A DNA stretch of 64,000 bases from Symbiodinium natans (GCA_905221605.1 CAJNDS010000957.1:1-64000), one strand, 5' to 3'. Counted from the first letter of the stretch, positions 19,716 through 30,195 are shown. A program made the numbers and translations. Notes: a model not told the origin generated them from the sequence alone.

Positions 19716-20359
19716 GTGCAAGGAGAGTTCGGGAAACCCTCAACGCAGAGGCAGTACGGAAAAGAGGAGGGCTTTCCAGTACTTGTAAACGTGTACTGCC
19801 GAGGAGTAAAAGCAGGCACTTCCAAACGCAAGGATCCGAGAGAAGGCACGCCCAAGACTAAAGGCAAACGACCGCGAACAATGGCAAACTTCATAGCAAA
19901 GGATCGCAAGCTCATTGAATGAATCAAAAAATGTCAAAGTCGCTCACATCGAAAACTCGGAGAAACAAAAACCAAAAAAAACAAACGAGCCAGGCTCCAA
20001 GTCGAATCTCGGAGCAAGACCCGAAATCCTTAAACATGTTGCCGCTTTTGGCCCGCATGTTAGTACCCCTAAGCCCTAGGCTCCTGGTGGACTCGGATGC
20101 TGTTCACCTGTCGATTCATAGAGAGGTTGGGGAGCTGAAGAAAAGGGTAACGACCTGGCACCTGTGGCGTCTCATGCTAGCCTGTGTGGCCTGTGCCGCT
20201 TGTCGTCTGGCTGAAACCTCATGCATGGCGAAAGGCTGCCTCGTCCCGCTCCTCGAAAACCTCGCACAGCACCTGCAGATCCACGCAAACAGAGGATGCA
20301 GTGGTTCTTTTTACAAATTTGTTGCAGCTTCCCTAGGCTTGCACCTGCCTTGTCTGTGA
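19716..20359 (+). CDS. Two adjacent plus-strand ORFs, unknown
   Basis: The first frame (19716-19922) ends with a Lys-rich stretch (GTPKTKGKRPRTMANFIAKD). The second (19919-20359, 146 codons) starts Lys/Gln-rich and continues LNMLPLLARMLVPLSPRLLV. They overlap by 4 nt and may be spliced parts of one gene or separate. The Lys-rich part makes the antisense frame hydrophobic, so strand is not certain. Confidence 0.42.
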
Positions 20360-20772
20360 AGATCCCGAATTCCCAAGCGATACGAGTCCATGCGCAATTT
20401 CAACCCCTGGATATTGCAGTTTCTGAATGTGGCACGTTCGGCTGCGCATTCGACTGTGTCTCATCCATGCTGTCTTGTTGCACCCTCTGCGTCATACAAG
20501 TACCTTCCCTGCAGAAAACCTGAGCGACAAGGCACAACACGTGCACCACACCGAGTAGATGCAGAAACCCATTCATGTAAAAAATCGAGCTGAATGCTTC
20601 CAAAAAACAATGCCGAAACCGCGTATCACGTCGCTCATGGCGAATGGCGGGCATGTGCACATTCATATATACAGTTGTGTATGCGTATACTTGTTTACCA
20701 AGCTTGCGCATATATGAAATTCTATAATATATGTATGTGTGTGAGTGTTTATTGGAACACGGAATACTAAAC

Positions 20773-20925
20773 TTGCCACGACTATTCTGACATCTCTGTC
20801 GTTGACAAACCCTGGAGAATGAATTGAATGAATAGGCACCATGTCAGCCACGATCTCGTTGCGATATTCGATGAACATGCGCACCAGGCGGGCGTGCCGA
20901 GGGTCCTGGCTGCGAGAGCTTCCAT
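20773..20925 (-). CDS. Well-formed internal exon, unknown protein
   Basis: From acceptor tttctttgcaaagttacag, downstream of the hairpin at 20970-21049, to donor A|GTTTAGT. Encodes GSSRSQDPRHARLVRMFIEY then RNEIVADMVPIHSIH. Polypyrimidine tract and codon character are good. No family recognised. Confidence 0.63.
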
Positions 20926-20969
20926 CTGTAACTTTGCAAAGAAACATGGGGGATCATGGGGGTTTAGGG

Positions 20970-21049
20970 TTGGGATGTTGCCCCTTATACAAATATAGGA
21001 GCACGATGATCACTATTGAGGACTGGTCGTATAAGGAGGAACATCCCAA
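20970..21049. mobile_element. Hairpin element, TTGGGATGT family
   Basis: 80 bp. Left end TTGGGATGTTGCCCCTTATA mirrored by right end (reverse complement) TTGGGATGTTCCTCCTTATA. Flanked on both sides by TTTAGGG-like units. Lies just upstream of the acceptor of exon 20773-20925. Confidence 0.8.
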
Positions 21050-21112
21050 GTTTAGGGTTTCGACTTTAGGGTCTGTTTTTTGCCACTGACAACCGTCCTT
21101 GTCACTCTGCAG

Positions 21113-21534
21113 GGGTCAAATCAAGGCAACTTTGAGACAGACAAGTTTAGGGGTTTCGGGCTTGGACACTGGCCACTGTTGAACCCTTCTTTGCGTAATG
21201 CTCAAAGTAAACGGCCGTGGCACGGCTCGAAACTGAAACAAGCTCCCGTCGGCCTGCTCGATCCCGAAGACGACGCCTCTGCCTCCAAGCAGCTGCACAT
21301 GCGACACGTCTGCCGAATGCTGCCGATTTGCCTAGAGTTCCTAGGTCAGAGGGTTGAGTGTCTGCAGAATTTGTACCCCAAACCACAGAACCAGTCCATG
21401 AAGCCTTCCAGGAAAATATCTTGAACAACTTACATTGCCAAGCAGCTGGGGATGGGCGCGGCTGCGCGGGCCCTGCCCAGCTGCAGCGACTGGAGGACGT
21501 CTTGGGCACAGCTGAAGCGGAGGATGACACCTAA
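21113..21534 (+). CDS. Two probable plus-strand exons, unknown protein
   Basis: Exon from 21113 follows a long pyrimidine-rich acceptor (ttttttgccactg...ctctgcag) and is open to a TGA at 21422-21424; it includes PVGLLDPEDDASASKQLHM. A second exon, 21443-21534, reads GCAGPAQLQRLEDVLGTAEA then EDDT before a TAA. The donor joining them is not identified. Confidence 0.52.
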
Positions 21535-21659
21535 GGGTTGAAGGGTGCCCGCTCACCACCCCTAAACCGCCAAAAAACCCTCTGATCGCCCTCCGGAGCA
21601 TTTTTGGGATCTTCGCTTCAGGGTTTGGGATGGAGGGTGCGAGGAAAAACCCTGGCTGG

Positions 21660-21888
21660 TCAGCCTGACTCTTACACGAAACCTACGAGGAGTCCAAGCC
21701 CTCGATATGCCAGCCCGGATGCAGCTTTCCAGCGCTTGAGCAAGTGTCCCCTGCAGCTGAAGGCGGACCGGGCACTGCCATGATTTCGGTATTCGTAGCA
21801 GGCTACAGGATACCCTGGATCTTCCAGCCTGGTAGTGCAGGTAGATGGGCTCGACTTTCATGGCCTGCTTGGAGAGCCAGAACCTCAA
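21660..21888 (-). CDS. Possible exon
   Basis: Minus frame containing LQLQGTLAQALESCIRAGIS. An overlapping plus frame is also open. No domain recognised. Confidence 0.33.
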
Positions 21889-22323
21889 GTTTTCAGTTCC
21901 CCCGATGTTGGAAATCTTCCATGACTTGCATCTTGCATGCCCTTCGCTACTATTACCTGTGCTTCCGTTTCAGAAGTGGCGTGGTTTAGCCTGGTGGAGT
22001 AGCGGTCCACGCGCTGGATCGAGCTAACCTTCGGCAGCCTCAGCACCTACCATTCCAAGATTATGTTTGGCTTGCCGCCCAAGTGCTTAAACAAATGGCT
22101 TCTTCTTGTCAACTGCGGCAGCATGCTGGACTGCCAATCACCAACCAGACGCATCACGAAGCTAAACCCTTTTTCCTAAACCCTAAACTCTAAACCCTAA
22201 ACCTTAAACAGTATTCTCGTCCCAGGCACTCACCTGACAGCTTCTCTGGGTCTTTCCTGGGCGACACACGACCAACCGCCATGTCGTAGACCTGTCCAGG
22301 AACGGTGGGGGGAGGGAGAGAGA

Positions 22324-22557
22324 TTAAGTGTTTTCTGGCTTCCGCCATAACTGGGTCAGTGGACACGAGATGTCATCACTCGATGTCGCTGGGAAGTCTT
22401 CAGCTGGCTGAGCTAGATGTGACGTCATGTCTATGGTCCTGACCGTGACCGTGGCCATCTCGCAACAGCATGCTACATCCGAAGTCGCCTTGTGATGCCA
22501 AAAATCCGAGGCTTTTGAGGCCTCAGATCCCCAAAGCGCGGCTACAATTTGTGGCAT
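22324..22557 (-). CDS. Possible ORF of 77 codons
   Basis: MPQIVAALWGSEASKASDFW start, ends before a TAA-containing region. Natural composition; no competing long frame on the same strand. No family recognised. Confidence 0.4.
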   Translation of the reverse strand: MPQIVAALWGSEASKASDFWHHKATSDVACCCEMATVTVRTIDMTSHLAQPAEDFPATSSDDISCPLTQLWRKPENT

Positions 22558-22935
22558 GGTCTCTTGAGCCTTGGGATTTTAGCATGAAGCTCTGCGACTC
22601 TCGGATTTGCCGTCCCAAGAGGCCGAGAGTGGCTCGCTGCCGAAACTGGCCTCCCAAATTCACTTGCAGGGCAGGCCCTCTCAGTGAGCCTGTAGCGCCC
22701 GTCTCATACCCACCACCACCACGACACCCTGAAGCCCTGCCTCATCAAGTCGACTGCGGGCATCGATGCCCTGGTCGCAGAGTTGTGACTACGGGCTCTT
22801 GCTTCTGACGTCGGCGTACCATGCTGCTTGTGTCGTGTGGCTGCGCTTTTGCGGCTTGGGGCCCTTGTAGACCTCTGGCCCAGCCTCAAAGAGCAGTCGA
22901 CCCCAGTCTGCTCCCCTTGGCAAGCACAGGCACAC

Positions 22936-23130
22936 CTATAAAACCAACATTGGGACGACGTTTATGGGGTTATGGACCCGCAGAGGGACTGCACTAACCC
23001 AATGAAAGGGTTCAACCAAGAATAGTGCAGAGAGGCCCAAGAGCCTTGCCAAAGGAGCGCCGTAATTAGGAGGATCCTGCGTTGCTTCCGACAGGCAGGT
23101 CCTGGCTTCCATTGGCAGGCTCAGAGGCAT
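22936..23130 (-). CDS. Possible ORF with hydrophobic segment
   Basis: Minus ORF of 64 codons with a hydrophobic stretch (ARLLGLSALFLVEPFHWV) that could be a membrane segment. No family recognised. Confidence 0.38.
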   Translation of the reverse strand: MPLSLPMEARTCLSEATQDPPNYGAPLARLLGLSALFLVEPFHWVSAVPLRVHNPINVVPMLVL

Positions 23131-23486
23131 CTAGTCCTTGCCAATATATGGTGCCCCGCCTCCCCCGGTGCATAACATTATAGTGACGGACGAATGTATT
23201 TCTGATGCCTATGTCATGAAATATTTATATGTGTGTATGTGTATATATATATATATGCATCTATGTCATGTGCGTGTGTGCTATTCTCTCATTGGGTCCT
23301 GCAACACTGCGAGTATGGCATCTCGGTTTGTGCATCGTTTATGTAAACGGGTCGTGGACCTCCTCCGTTGTATAGGGCCTAGCAGTATAACCTGAAAGGA
23401 AGCAAGGCCACACCAGCTAAACACACCAATCTGGGTGTTCATGGCCACTGCCAAAAGGCAAGGCGACTGGAATTCACTCTTGAATC

Positions 23487-24027
23487 TTGATTTGGGAATG
23501 CTTAGGGAACAGCTTGTTACATACAATCACTGACCTTCTTATGTACATTTTGGCGGCTGCCGCCATGTCTTCCACATTAGTGACGGCTGGGTCTGCCGTC
23601 GCTGCTGCTCACTTCGAAATCATGCACTGTGCCCTTTTGGGAATGCAAATCAAGGTGCTCGTCAAGCTGCGCCCACCATTTGAGTGAGACCTGGACAGAA
23701 TAAGGACCGGGAGTAACCAACATACATTTGCGGAAAGCAGCATCCCCACTACTTGTGCGCTGCAAAAGGTCTACGATTTATTGTCGTGCTTCCCTTAGTC
23801 TCGGGTTTCAAACTGGGGTCGCAGCAGGCGGGTGCGCGACATGCATGGGCTCCTCGCTGACCACCTTCTTTCAGTTGCGGGTGCACAATTCCCCACTGGG
23901 CACAGTTGGTGCTGCGATTGCTATGCCAGGCAGGGGTCTAAGGCATGTCTTTAGCAGCTGGCCCTCTGCTCATAAGGCGCATAAGCACTGGACATCTAGC
24001 CACACATTCCGCACTCAGGGGACCTAA
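23487..24027 (+). CDS. Two possible plus-strand exons
   Basis: First frame, to 23687, contains MYILAAAAMSSTLVTAGSAV and may hold a membrane segment. Second frame, 23728-24027, contains GFQTGVAAGGCATCMGSSLT. They share strand and spacing and might belong to one gene. No domain recognised. Confidence 0.4.
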
Positions 24028-24103
24028 GCTAATAACACTCGTGGTTCAGCGATATTGCTGAGCAGCATTATTCTGCTTCCATTCTGACATTCAACTTACG
24101 CCT

Positions 24104-24777
24104 TCAGATATCTTCAGATGCTATTCCAGCAGCAACTTCATGCCAGGTCATATCTCTTGCTGCTTGCACTGGGCCCTTGGCCAAGTGCTGGAGGTAGGCG
24201 GCAGAGCCCTCGCCCCAAAGCTCCGAGGCTCCCAGGTAGGCGCGGTGTGGTCGCAGGAAGTTGTTGAAGGTGGTAAAATCTTGCAATCCTTCCAGGGAGT
24301 AAGGGTTTAGGGTTTAGGGTTTAGGGTTAGGGTTTAGGGAACCCAGCAACTCAGTATGGAGCTCTCTGTTGACCAGAAGGGGCCACAAGTGATGACAATC
24401 CCTCTGGGTGACCGTCGGAGGCTATCTGCTTGCAGCTTGGAGATCTTGCCTTCTCCAGTGCATAACTGAATGGTACCTCCCAGCCGAGCTACGGGTGCGG
24501 AGTGTCCATGCCCCTCGCCGGGAGACCGCGACCTGCATAGTCTACACGGCAAATGAGCATCATATCACACGTGTTGAGGCAGGTACGAGCTTGAATGCGT
24601 TTGTGTCCATGCAAACATTTCAGAGTGCATTTCTTTTTTTTAAGGGGGGGGTGGGGGGTAGAGGGCGCCAGGCATAGCTTCCACTTCAAAGGCTTTCTTG
24701 GGCAGCCCACCCAATGACGCACGCCAGGCCTCAGAGCTGGGCATGGCATCCACCGTGATTCCACGGAGGATGACATC
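24104..24777 (-). CDS. Multi-exon gene, unknown protein; telomeric intron of opposite polarity
   Basis: Exon about 24655-24777 begins after acceptor GCATTTCAG and reads DVILRGITVDAMPSSEAWRA. Exon 24351-24552 includes GTIQLCTGEGKISKLQADSL and ends STESSIL at donor CTGA|GTTGCTGG. Intron 24289-24350 is 62 nt and holds CCCTAAA units in the sense direction. Exon 24104-24288 continues in frame as LQDFTTFNNFLRPHRAYLGA and ends MTWHEVAAGIASEDI. The last junction is GT-AG and phase-matched. No family recognised. Confidence 0.68.
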
Positions 24778-25035
24778 CTGAAATGCTAGTGCAGGATTTC
24801 GGGGGAAAAACCGTCACAAAATTCGAAAAAAAACCCTTTCTTACACATGACATGCCAGGTGCCCGCGATTTGCGACGCTAACCAAGTCTTGCAACTTCTG
24901 CTGTCGGGATCTGTGCACTGTTGCAAGACGCAGTGACGTCCAGGTTATGACTTTTGTTTCGGTCTAGGGCCTCCCTTCTCAAGGCTTTAGGATTTAGGGT
25001 TTGTTTTTGTTGCCGCTTAGGGTTGAGGGGTTTAG

Positions 25036-25318
25036 GGGGTTGCATTTGGGATCTCGAGCGCCTTGCGGAAGAGTATTGTGCCAAGAGTCCATCTGCACGT
25101 CTTGGCCGCCTTCACGAGGCACGCTGGGCAAATGTTTCAAAAACAATGGAGACATGCCCACCCCAACTACTGCACGACGCATGTCTTCCAGGTTTTTGCC
25201 TTTTGGCCACCTAGCTGAATGTAACATCGCACTGGTTTAGGGTTTAGGGTTTAGGGTTTAGGGTTTAGGGATGCTATTGATGGCAGAAGGAAAGGGCAAA
25301 GGTGGCTTCCTGGCTTGA
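25036..25318 (+). CDS. Two-exon 3' end of a gene, telomeric intron end
   Basis: Exon 25036-25191 starts after TTTAG and reads IWDLERLAEEYCAKSPSARL then GRLHEARWANVSKTM, ending at donor CCAG|GTTTTTGCC. Intron 25192-25268 ends in a TTTAGGG array whose last TTTAG is the acceptor. Exon 25269-25318 continues in phase as MLLMAEGKGKGGFLA to a TGA. Divergent from the minus gene at 24104-24777. No family recognised. Confidence 0.72.
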
Positions 25319-25547
25319 GGGTCTAGGACCATGCCCGGCTGGATGCACCAGTACACGTTGCCAATATCGACAGCTCAAGTCGCTTTCTCTTCTAATGCTT
25401 TTTGCCAAGCACTTGCTTGCAGTCTTAAAGTCTCTTGAAAGCTACACGCAACCCAGATCTGAAAACACAAGCCCACAAGCCCGGACTTGTTCAGTTCAGC
25501 CTATGTCCAGGGTGGAAAAGTCCAGAAGGAAGTCTTGCGGATGCTGA
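25302..25547 (+). CDS. Possible ORF
   Basis: Plus frame ending near 25547 with FAKHLLAVLKSLESYTQPRS. It overlaps the end of the gene at 25036-25318, so only its later part could be independent. Weak. Confidence 0.3.
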   Translation: MASWLEGLGPCPAGCTSTRCQYRQLKSLSLLMLFAKHLLAVLKSLESYTQPRSENTSPQARTCSVQPMSRVEKSRRKSCGC

Positions 25548-26021
25548 ATGGGTCCGAAACGATCGCCGACAAGGCCGACCTTGAAGCCGATGTGTGTAAT
25601 TAGATTGCATCGAGTCAAGCACTAGGGTTTAGGGTTTGGGGTTTAGGGTTTAGGGTTTGGAAAAAAACGACGGCGTGATTGTCTTTACCCAGCCCTGCCA
25701 AGTTGGTTGAGTCAAGGAGGGTTCAAGGCATTGTAAATCTTTGCTCCTAATGGAGGGTACAGGGCTGACTCCGCTGTGATGAATGCGATCATGGTGGTGG
25801 GGCTGGAATGATCATGGATGTACGCTCACAAGGAGTGGACACGTAGGCTAAAAAAGTGCCACCAGCACAACAAAGAACTTGCTTCTTGACTCATCTTGGG
25901 CCACCTCGCCAGTCGACAGCTGCAGCGATATGCCTCGGTTGGGCGCAAGTGAAGCCAACCAAGCACTTGAAGACCTTCCATGCTTGTCCGTTTATGAGAC
26001 CGTAGGTTTTCTTCACTCTAA

Positions 26022-26261
26022 GTGCATCACAGGCACATGGGCATAAGAAAATCCCAGGAGGTGAGCTGTGCAGTTGGAGCGAGAAGTTCACGCCACACAC
26101 AGTGTCCTCCGATCAAGTGCATGGAAGCGTTCTGTGCTGTTGCAGAAACCGTCACACCCTCCAACCGTACCAGGGTTGGACCTCTTCAAATGGCTCTCAA
26201 AGAGTTTCTCATGGTCCCTCAAGTCTCATGCTTGAGATCCTGTGCAGCATGGCCAATGTAA
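26022..26261 (+). CDS. Possible ORF
   Basis: Plus frame with CMEAFCAVAETVTPSNRTRV and onward. Natural composition. No family recognised. Confidence 0.4.
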   Translation: MHHRHMGIRKSQEVSCAVGARSSRHTQCPPIKCMEAFCAVAETVTPSNRTRVGPLQMALKEFLMVPQVSCLRSCAAWPM

Positions 26262-26531
26262 CACCTCAGAACAAACCTAGGACCTATCCACATTTGGGAA
26301 CTCTCAAAGATTCAGGTGAGCTGATGAGACCTTAGACCGCTGCTTAGCTGCAAGCTTGTCAGGCACGGCACGGGGAAACGCGAAAATGCTCGAGAGAGCG
26401 GGATGAGCGAGCCAGCCACCACCCCTAATATCGTAAACCCCCCATATTATATAAGGGACCATGAAACTTTGAGGACAGGTTTCGATGCTTTTTGCCGCTT
26501 CCCCACCCGGAACCCTCAGAAACACTCTTAG

Positions 26532-26655
26532 GTCATCTCCCGTCCCTCCTCCATATTATTAAGAAGAGGTGTTCTCTTCGTTCACACATTAGTTCACCGA
26601 CGCATACAATAAAAGCCCCAATAAATATCAGGTCATCTCTCGTCCCTCCTCCATC
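26532..26655. repeat. 24-bp direct repeat
   Basis: GGTCATCTCYCGTCCCTCCTCCAT occurs at about 26531 and 26631, 100 bp apart. Confidence 0.75.
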
Positions 26656-26853
26656 TCCACAGCGCGCGTGCAGAGTCGAAAGGCCGTGCAGCGGCTTGGA
26701 CCATCCTCAGGGGCCACAGAGTGACAGAGGGGGGTCAGGGGGCTAACAGAGGTTTGTTCGGCTTGTTCATGGCCGCTTCGGCCCCTAGCTGCCTAGCTTA
26801 GCGGTCTGCAGGTCCATATAGGGGCTTGCTGTAGGGGTTCAGGGAGGATAGGG

Positions 26854-27270
26854 TTGGGGCTGTGGGATGGCTTGACGGTTAGCAGAGCATGTGCCACCAA
26901 AGCCTTCAGGACTCTACACCACTCGACGCTATGCTGCTTAAGTCTTCTGTCTGTCCCTGTGACCACGGGGCACTCTCTGAGGCTCGTGTGTCATGGGCCC
27001 CTTCCATGTCCGGTCTCCGGGAAACAACGCGTGGCCTCGGCTGAGAAGAGTTCCTCACCGCAGCGGACGAAGATGCGGCCACTGAAGCAAATCTTCAAGC
27101 TCGGGACGTCGCCACCTCATGCACGCATTCATTGGCCTAACGATGACAGCAACACTATGATGCTCTCATCACGGGCAAATCTCCTTTTGAAATGGGAATC
27201 GATATGTGTTTTTTGCAATCACATGCGACAATGCGCCTCGCTACAGCCCCTCTCAGAATTGCTACTGTAG
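26854..27270 (+). CDS. Possible ORF of 138 codons
   Basis: Open from ATG 26854 to TAG near 27270. Includes MRPLKQIFKLGTSPPHARIH. No family recognised and no splice support. Confidence 0.4.
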   Translation: MGLWDGLTVSRACATKAFRTLHHSTLCCLSLLSVPVTTGHSLRLVCHGPLPCPVSGKQRVASAEKSSSPQRTKMRPLKQIFKLGTSPPHARIHWPNDDSNTMMLSSRANLLLKWESICVFCNHMRQCASLQPLSELLL

Positions 27271-27382
27271 GAAGGCATCGTTGGAGAAGACAGCGCTTAT
27301 ACGGCTCCTTCGGCTACAGTACAAGCAGCTGCAATATCCGACAACAGCTTGCTGTGGATTCAGCTTTCTTGAATCATGGGCA

Positions 27383-27446
27383 CCCTAAACCCTAAACAAA
27401 AAACCCTAAACCCTAAACCCTAACCCTAAACCCTAAACCCTAAACC
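27383..27446. repeat. Telomeric CCCTAAA array
   Basis: CCCTAAA units interrupted once by aacaaaaaa. Confidence 0.93.
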
Positions 27447-27520
27447 AGCTGAGAGCGCCTTCGCGGATCAGCTCGCACCTGCACAGGGGTGGAGCCCCCA
27501 CGGGTCCTGGAGGTCCCGCT

Positions 27521-27967
27521 ATGAATGCTTTCCTTCTTGCCCTACTTTCACCTCTATGTTGCTGCCGCAAAATGGCGCCATCGACGCCGCACTCGACAAT
27601 TTTCATCCCCCTGAACGCAAGACACCAATTAACACAGGATGTAAAACACCCGAAGCCAGAGCCTTACAAGTCAGCCCTACAGTACATCCTTCCAAAGCTC
27701 ACTTCCCAACCCTGTAGGCCTGGATGGCTGCCCGGCCCCCGGCAGCGGATAGCCTTACATCTCTATCAATGGCTCACAGAGCCCGTAGAGGCTTTAACTT
27801 TCTTCGGCCGCTTGACGCTTCTTCTTGCGCTTTCCTGTTGGAGTCGGTTTAATGGACAAACCTGGCAGGTGCAGCCAAGGAGCCCAAGTTCGGTTGAAGT
27901 GCCTGCGTGGCTCCTTGCAGTAAGGAGGAATCAGGGCACAGAGACTGCGAGTGAGTCGAGTGTGTGA
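27521..27967 (+). CDS. Possible ORF of 148 codons; minus strand competes at its end
   Basis: Plus frame with MNAFLLALLSPLCCCRKMAP and a later hydrophobic part. Over 27794-27860 the minus strand encodes LSIKPTPTGKRKKKRQAAEE to a stop after a cctgccag acceptor, a convincing basic nuclear-localisation-like C terminus. One of the two must be a shadow at that end. Confidence 0.38.
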   Translation: MNAFLLALLSPLCCCRKMAPSTPHSTIFIPLNARHQLTQDVKHPKPEPYKSALQYILPKLTSQPCRPGWLPGPRQRIALHLYQWLTEPVEALTFFGRLTLLLALSCWSRFNGQTWQVQPRSPSSVEVPAWLLAVRRNQGTETASESSV

Positions 27968-28176
27968 GTGTGCACTTGGCACACTGCCTCTGTCCATAAG
28001 TGGACCCAGGATCGAGGACTTGCATGCAATGCTGTGATCACAGAAGGACGCTCGTGTCCTGTACCAGCCCTAGCACATTTCCTACCACCCGTCTCCTGCC
28101 CACAGCGGCGTGTTTTCTGTAAAGTGGAACTCGTACGCAGCTTCTGCATGGTTCCTTACTGTGCGATCGGCCGGGT

Positions 28177-28424
28177 TCACGGGACCGTGCGAAGGTTGCC
28201 GAAGCCACTGTCGGGTTGGTGCAATGTTATGCACTGCGCACAAGGCTCACGTTGGGATGTTCCCCCTTATGCTAACAGTCCCGATAATAGGCATTATAGT
28301 ACACCATATTGTGAACCCTGTTCAAGATGCTTTGTATTAGGGGGGAACATCCCAAGGCTCACGCGAAAAGGCCCTTGAAAACCTACTGCCATCAAACCAA
28401 AAATCAGCCCGAAGCCGACATGGC
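28177..28424 (-). CDS. Exon interrupted by a hairpin element with target duplication
   Basis: Reading minus, frame ADFWFDGSRFSRAFSREP runs up to the element at 28252-28355. If the element and one GGCTCACG copy are removed, the frame continues CAQCITLHQPDSGFGNLRTV to a TGA at 28177-28179. GT-AG solutions through the element that keep frame exist (for example donor C|GTGAGCC and acceptor GCATAAG). No family recognised. Confidence 0.6.
28252..28355. mobile_element. Hairpin element with 8-bp target-site duplication, TTGGGATGT family
   Basis: 104 bp. TTGGGATGTTCCCCCTTATG and its inverted copy GTATTAGGGGGGAACATCCCAA form the ends. It is flanked by GGCTCACG at 28244-28251 and 28356-28363, or 10 bp if AA is counted. 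This is direct evidence of insertion. Confidence 0.92.
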
Positions 28425-28521
28425 CCCACGTCTTGAACTTCCTGGAGTGAAAAAAAACCCTTCTGCAAAGGCTGGACCCCCCTATCTTGCACCCTACAGA
28501 CCCTTTTGCCCTAAAGCCTAC

Positions 28522-28608
28522 ACCCTAAACCCTAAACCCTAAACCCTAAACCCTAAACCCCAAACCCTAAACCCCAAACCCTAAACCCTAAACCCCTAAA
28601 ACCCTATA
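28522..28608. repeat. Telomeric CCCTAAA array
   Basis: CCCTAAA with CCCCAAA variants. Confidence 0.95.
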
Positions 28609-28634
28609 AAGGAACCTGCAACAGCAAAAAACAG

Positions 28635-28760
28635 GTCAAGGCCTTGCTTCCCAAGGGGCGGGGGGAGGAAGGGCGGGGTCTCGCGGTGGGAGCCCGGGCA
28701 CTCAGCGAGGCGATCTACGCAGGAGGAGTTGCCCATGCCAAGAGGCGGGGTTACCCCTAA
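28635..28760 (+). CDS. Terminal exon, unknown basic protein
   Basis: From acceptor gcaaaaaacag to TAA 28758-28760, 41 codons: VKALLPKGRGEEGRGLAVGA then RALSEAIYAGGVAHAKRRGY. Follows the telomeric array at 28522-28608, which would lie in the preceding intron. No family recognised. Confidence 0.63.
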   Translation, partial: VKALLPKGRGEEGRGLAVGARALSEAIYAGGVAHAKRRGYP

Positions 28761-28764
28761 CAAC

Positions 28765-29190
28765 AATAGTAATTATTTGAAATAATTACAGTTATAGTCA
28801 TAGCAATCGTAATCAAATCATAATACCAAAATCAGAGTTATTGTTATTATTACACAGGAAGAAGAATAAAAACATAAATGCTAGCAACTGATGCGGCCAG
28901 TAGGTCTAAGTTTCTTGTCCGTCTACCAGGAGTCACAACATCCCATCACATCAGAGACCACTTCCTTTGATGAACTGGCATGGTTTCTGCACAGTCTGCG
29001 GGTCTTCAGTTGGGGATCTAACTACTACCTGGCCTCCGGCGACATGCCAACATGTCTTGAGGCATCCCTTGAAGCTGATCTGCGGGTGCACATGAGCTTA
29101 TTATTATTGACATTATTAATAGTATGATTATGATTATTGTTATTATTGCTAGTATTATTATTGTTATCTTATTATGCTTATGATTACTAT
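28765..29190. repeat. Degenerate ATT/AAT trinucleotide stretches
   Basis: AT-rich trinucleotide-like sequence at about 28770-28880 and 29098-29190. A similar stretch lies at 38500-38780. Confidence 0.7.
28891..29127 (+). CDS. Possible ORF of 78 codons
   Basis: Includes TTSFDELAWFLHSLRVFSWG and LASGDMPTCLEASLEADLRV. The last residues run into the AT-rich trinucleotide tract, so the true exon probably ends earlier. Confidence 0.42.
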   Translation: MRPVGLSFLSVYQESQHPITSETTSFDELAWFLHSLRVFSWGSNYYLASGDMPTCLEASLEADLRVHMSLLLLTLLIV

Positions 29191-29425
29191 CTTGGCTGGC
29201 AGATGTGTTTTTCTCCGCAAGCGTTGCTCTCATTCGGTTTTCATGCAGGTTGGAAAAAGTTTATGTATTCGCGGCAACAGCAATGTGCGACGTGATAGTT
29301 TCTGGCGGCACCCAGTCAAATATCGACCTCAAGCGCCGTGAAAGCTCCCTTCCCGAAGCCATGGTCCTTTAACACACCCACCCCCCCACCACCCTCCTCT
29401 GTTTAGGCCTCTTTCAGATACCTGA

Positions 29426-29912
29426 TTGGGGCATTGCTTGTCTTCTGTGTTCTTCCCAGGAGCTCTGAATGGCACCAGTGACCCAATACATCCACATGAA
29501 GCCTGGTTTAGGGATGAATATGAGGATTCTGAAGCTTTTCGCGTTTTCAACACAACCCTCGAGATACACTCCGATCATGAACCGTGGAGCCACAACACCC
29601 TGCAACTGCACCACAGACTGCCATCTTTTTTCAACTGGGCTGCAGTCTGCTACGGCTGTTTTCCACAGCCGGCCATTTTTCTGCAACAGCGCTGCAGTCT
29701 GCTACGTCTGTGGGTCATGTTCAGTTGTTTCTTTGACAAAAACCTTCCTTCCCGGCCCAGTCGACTTTGTCGACTCGACTTCGTCGGATCCCTTTCTCCG
29801 AAACTACGGCTTGAAGTCCCATGCGAAGACCTTGTCGATGGCTCGACCTTCCACCATACAGCGGCCAGAGGTCTCCTTTCGCGCAGGCGGGGGCATCTTG
29901 CTATCCACCTAA
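29426..29912 (+). CDS. Probable plus-strand gene, two frames
   Basis: First part reads HEAWFRDEYEDSEAFRVFNT. Later, in another frame, VDFVDSTSSDPFLRNYGL then SHAKTLSMARPSTIQRPE runs to a stop near 29912. A 16-bp direct repeat (gctgcagtctgctacg at about 29640 and 29692) lies where the frame changes, so a short duplication or an intron may be involved. No family recognised. Confidence 0.45.
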
Positions 29913-30082
29913 CTGAAACCCTACACCCTAAACCCTAAACCCTGTAACCCTATAACCCTATAACTCTATAACCCTAAAACCTCAACGCGGAGTATTCAGC
30001 TGCACGTGTTCCCAGCCTCGCATTTGAGCTGGGACTGGGAATCCCGACCTTGCAAAAGACTCGCAGTTTGCAGAGTACCAGA

Positions 30083-30195
30083 GTGGTATACTCCCCTTAG
30101 AACCCTAATAAAAATAGTATTTTTAATATCCTCTTGGGTTGTACAAAAACAAAATTATAAAAATAATTCCCAAGGGGGATATAGACTATCAGAAG
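30083..30195. mobile_element. Hairpin element, TATAGCCCCCTTAGG-like family
   Basis: Left TATACTCCCCTTAGAACCCT pairs with right (reverse complement) TATATCCCCCTTGGGAATTA. AT-rich middle with TGTACAAAAACAAAATTATA. Related to 48897-49033. Confidence 0.65.

Noticed and set aside
28765-29190. Possible tRNA or structured RNA in AT-rich sequence
   Set aside because: No cloverleaf, box A/B pair or stable symmetric fold was recognisable by eye.
30083-30195. CRISPR-like or regulatory array
   Set aside because: It is a single inverted-repeat element related to 48897-49033, not a spaced direct repeat.
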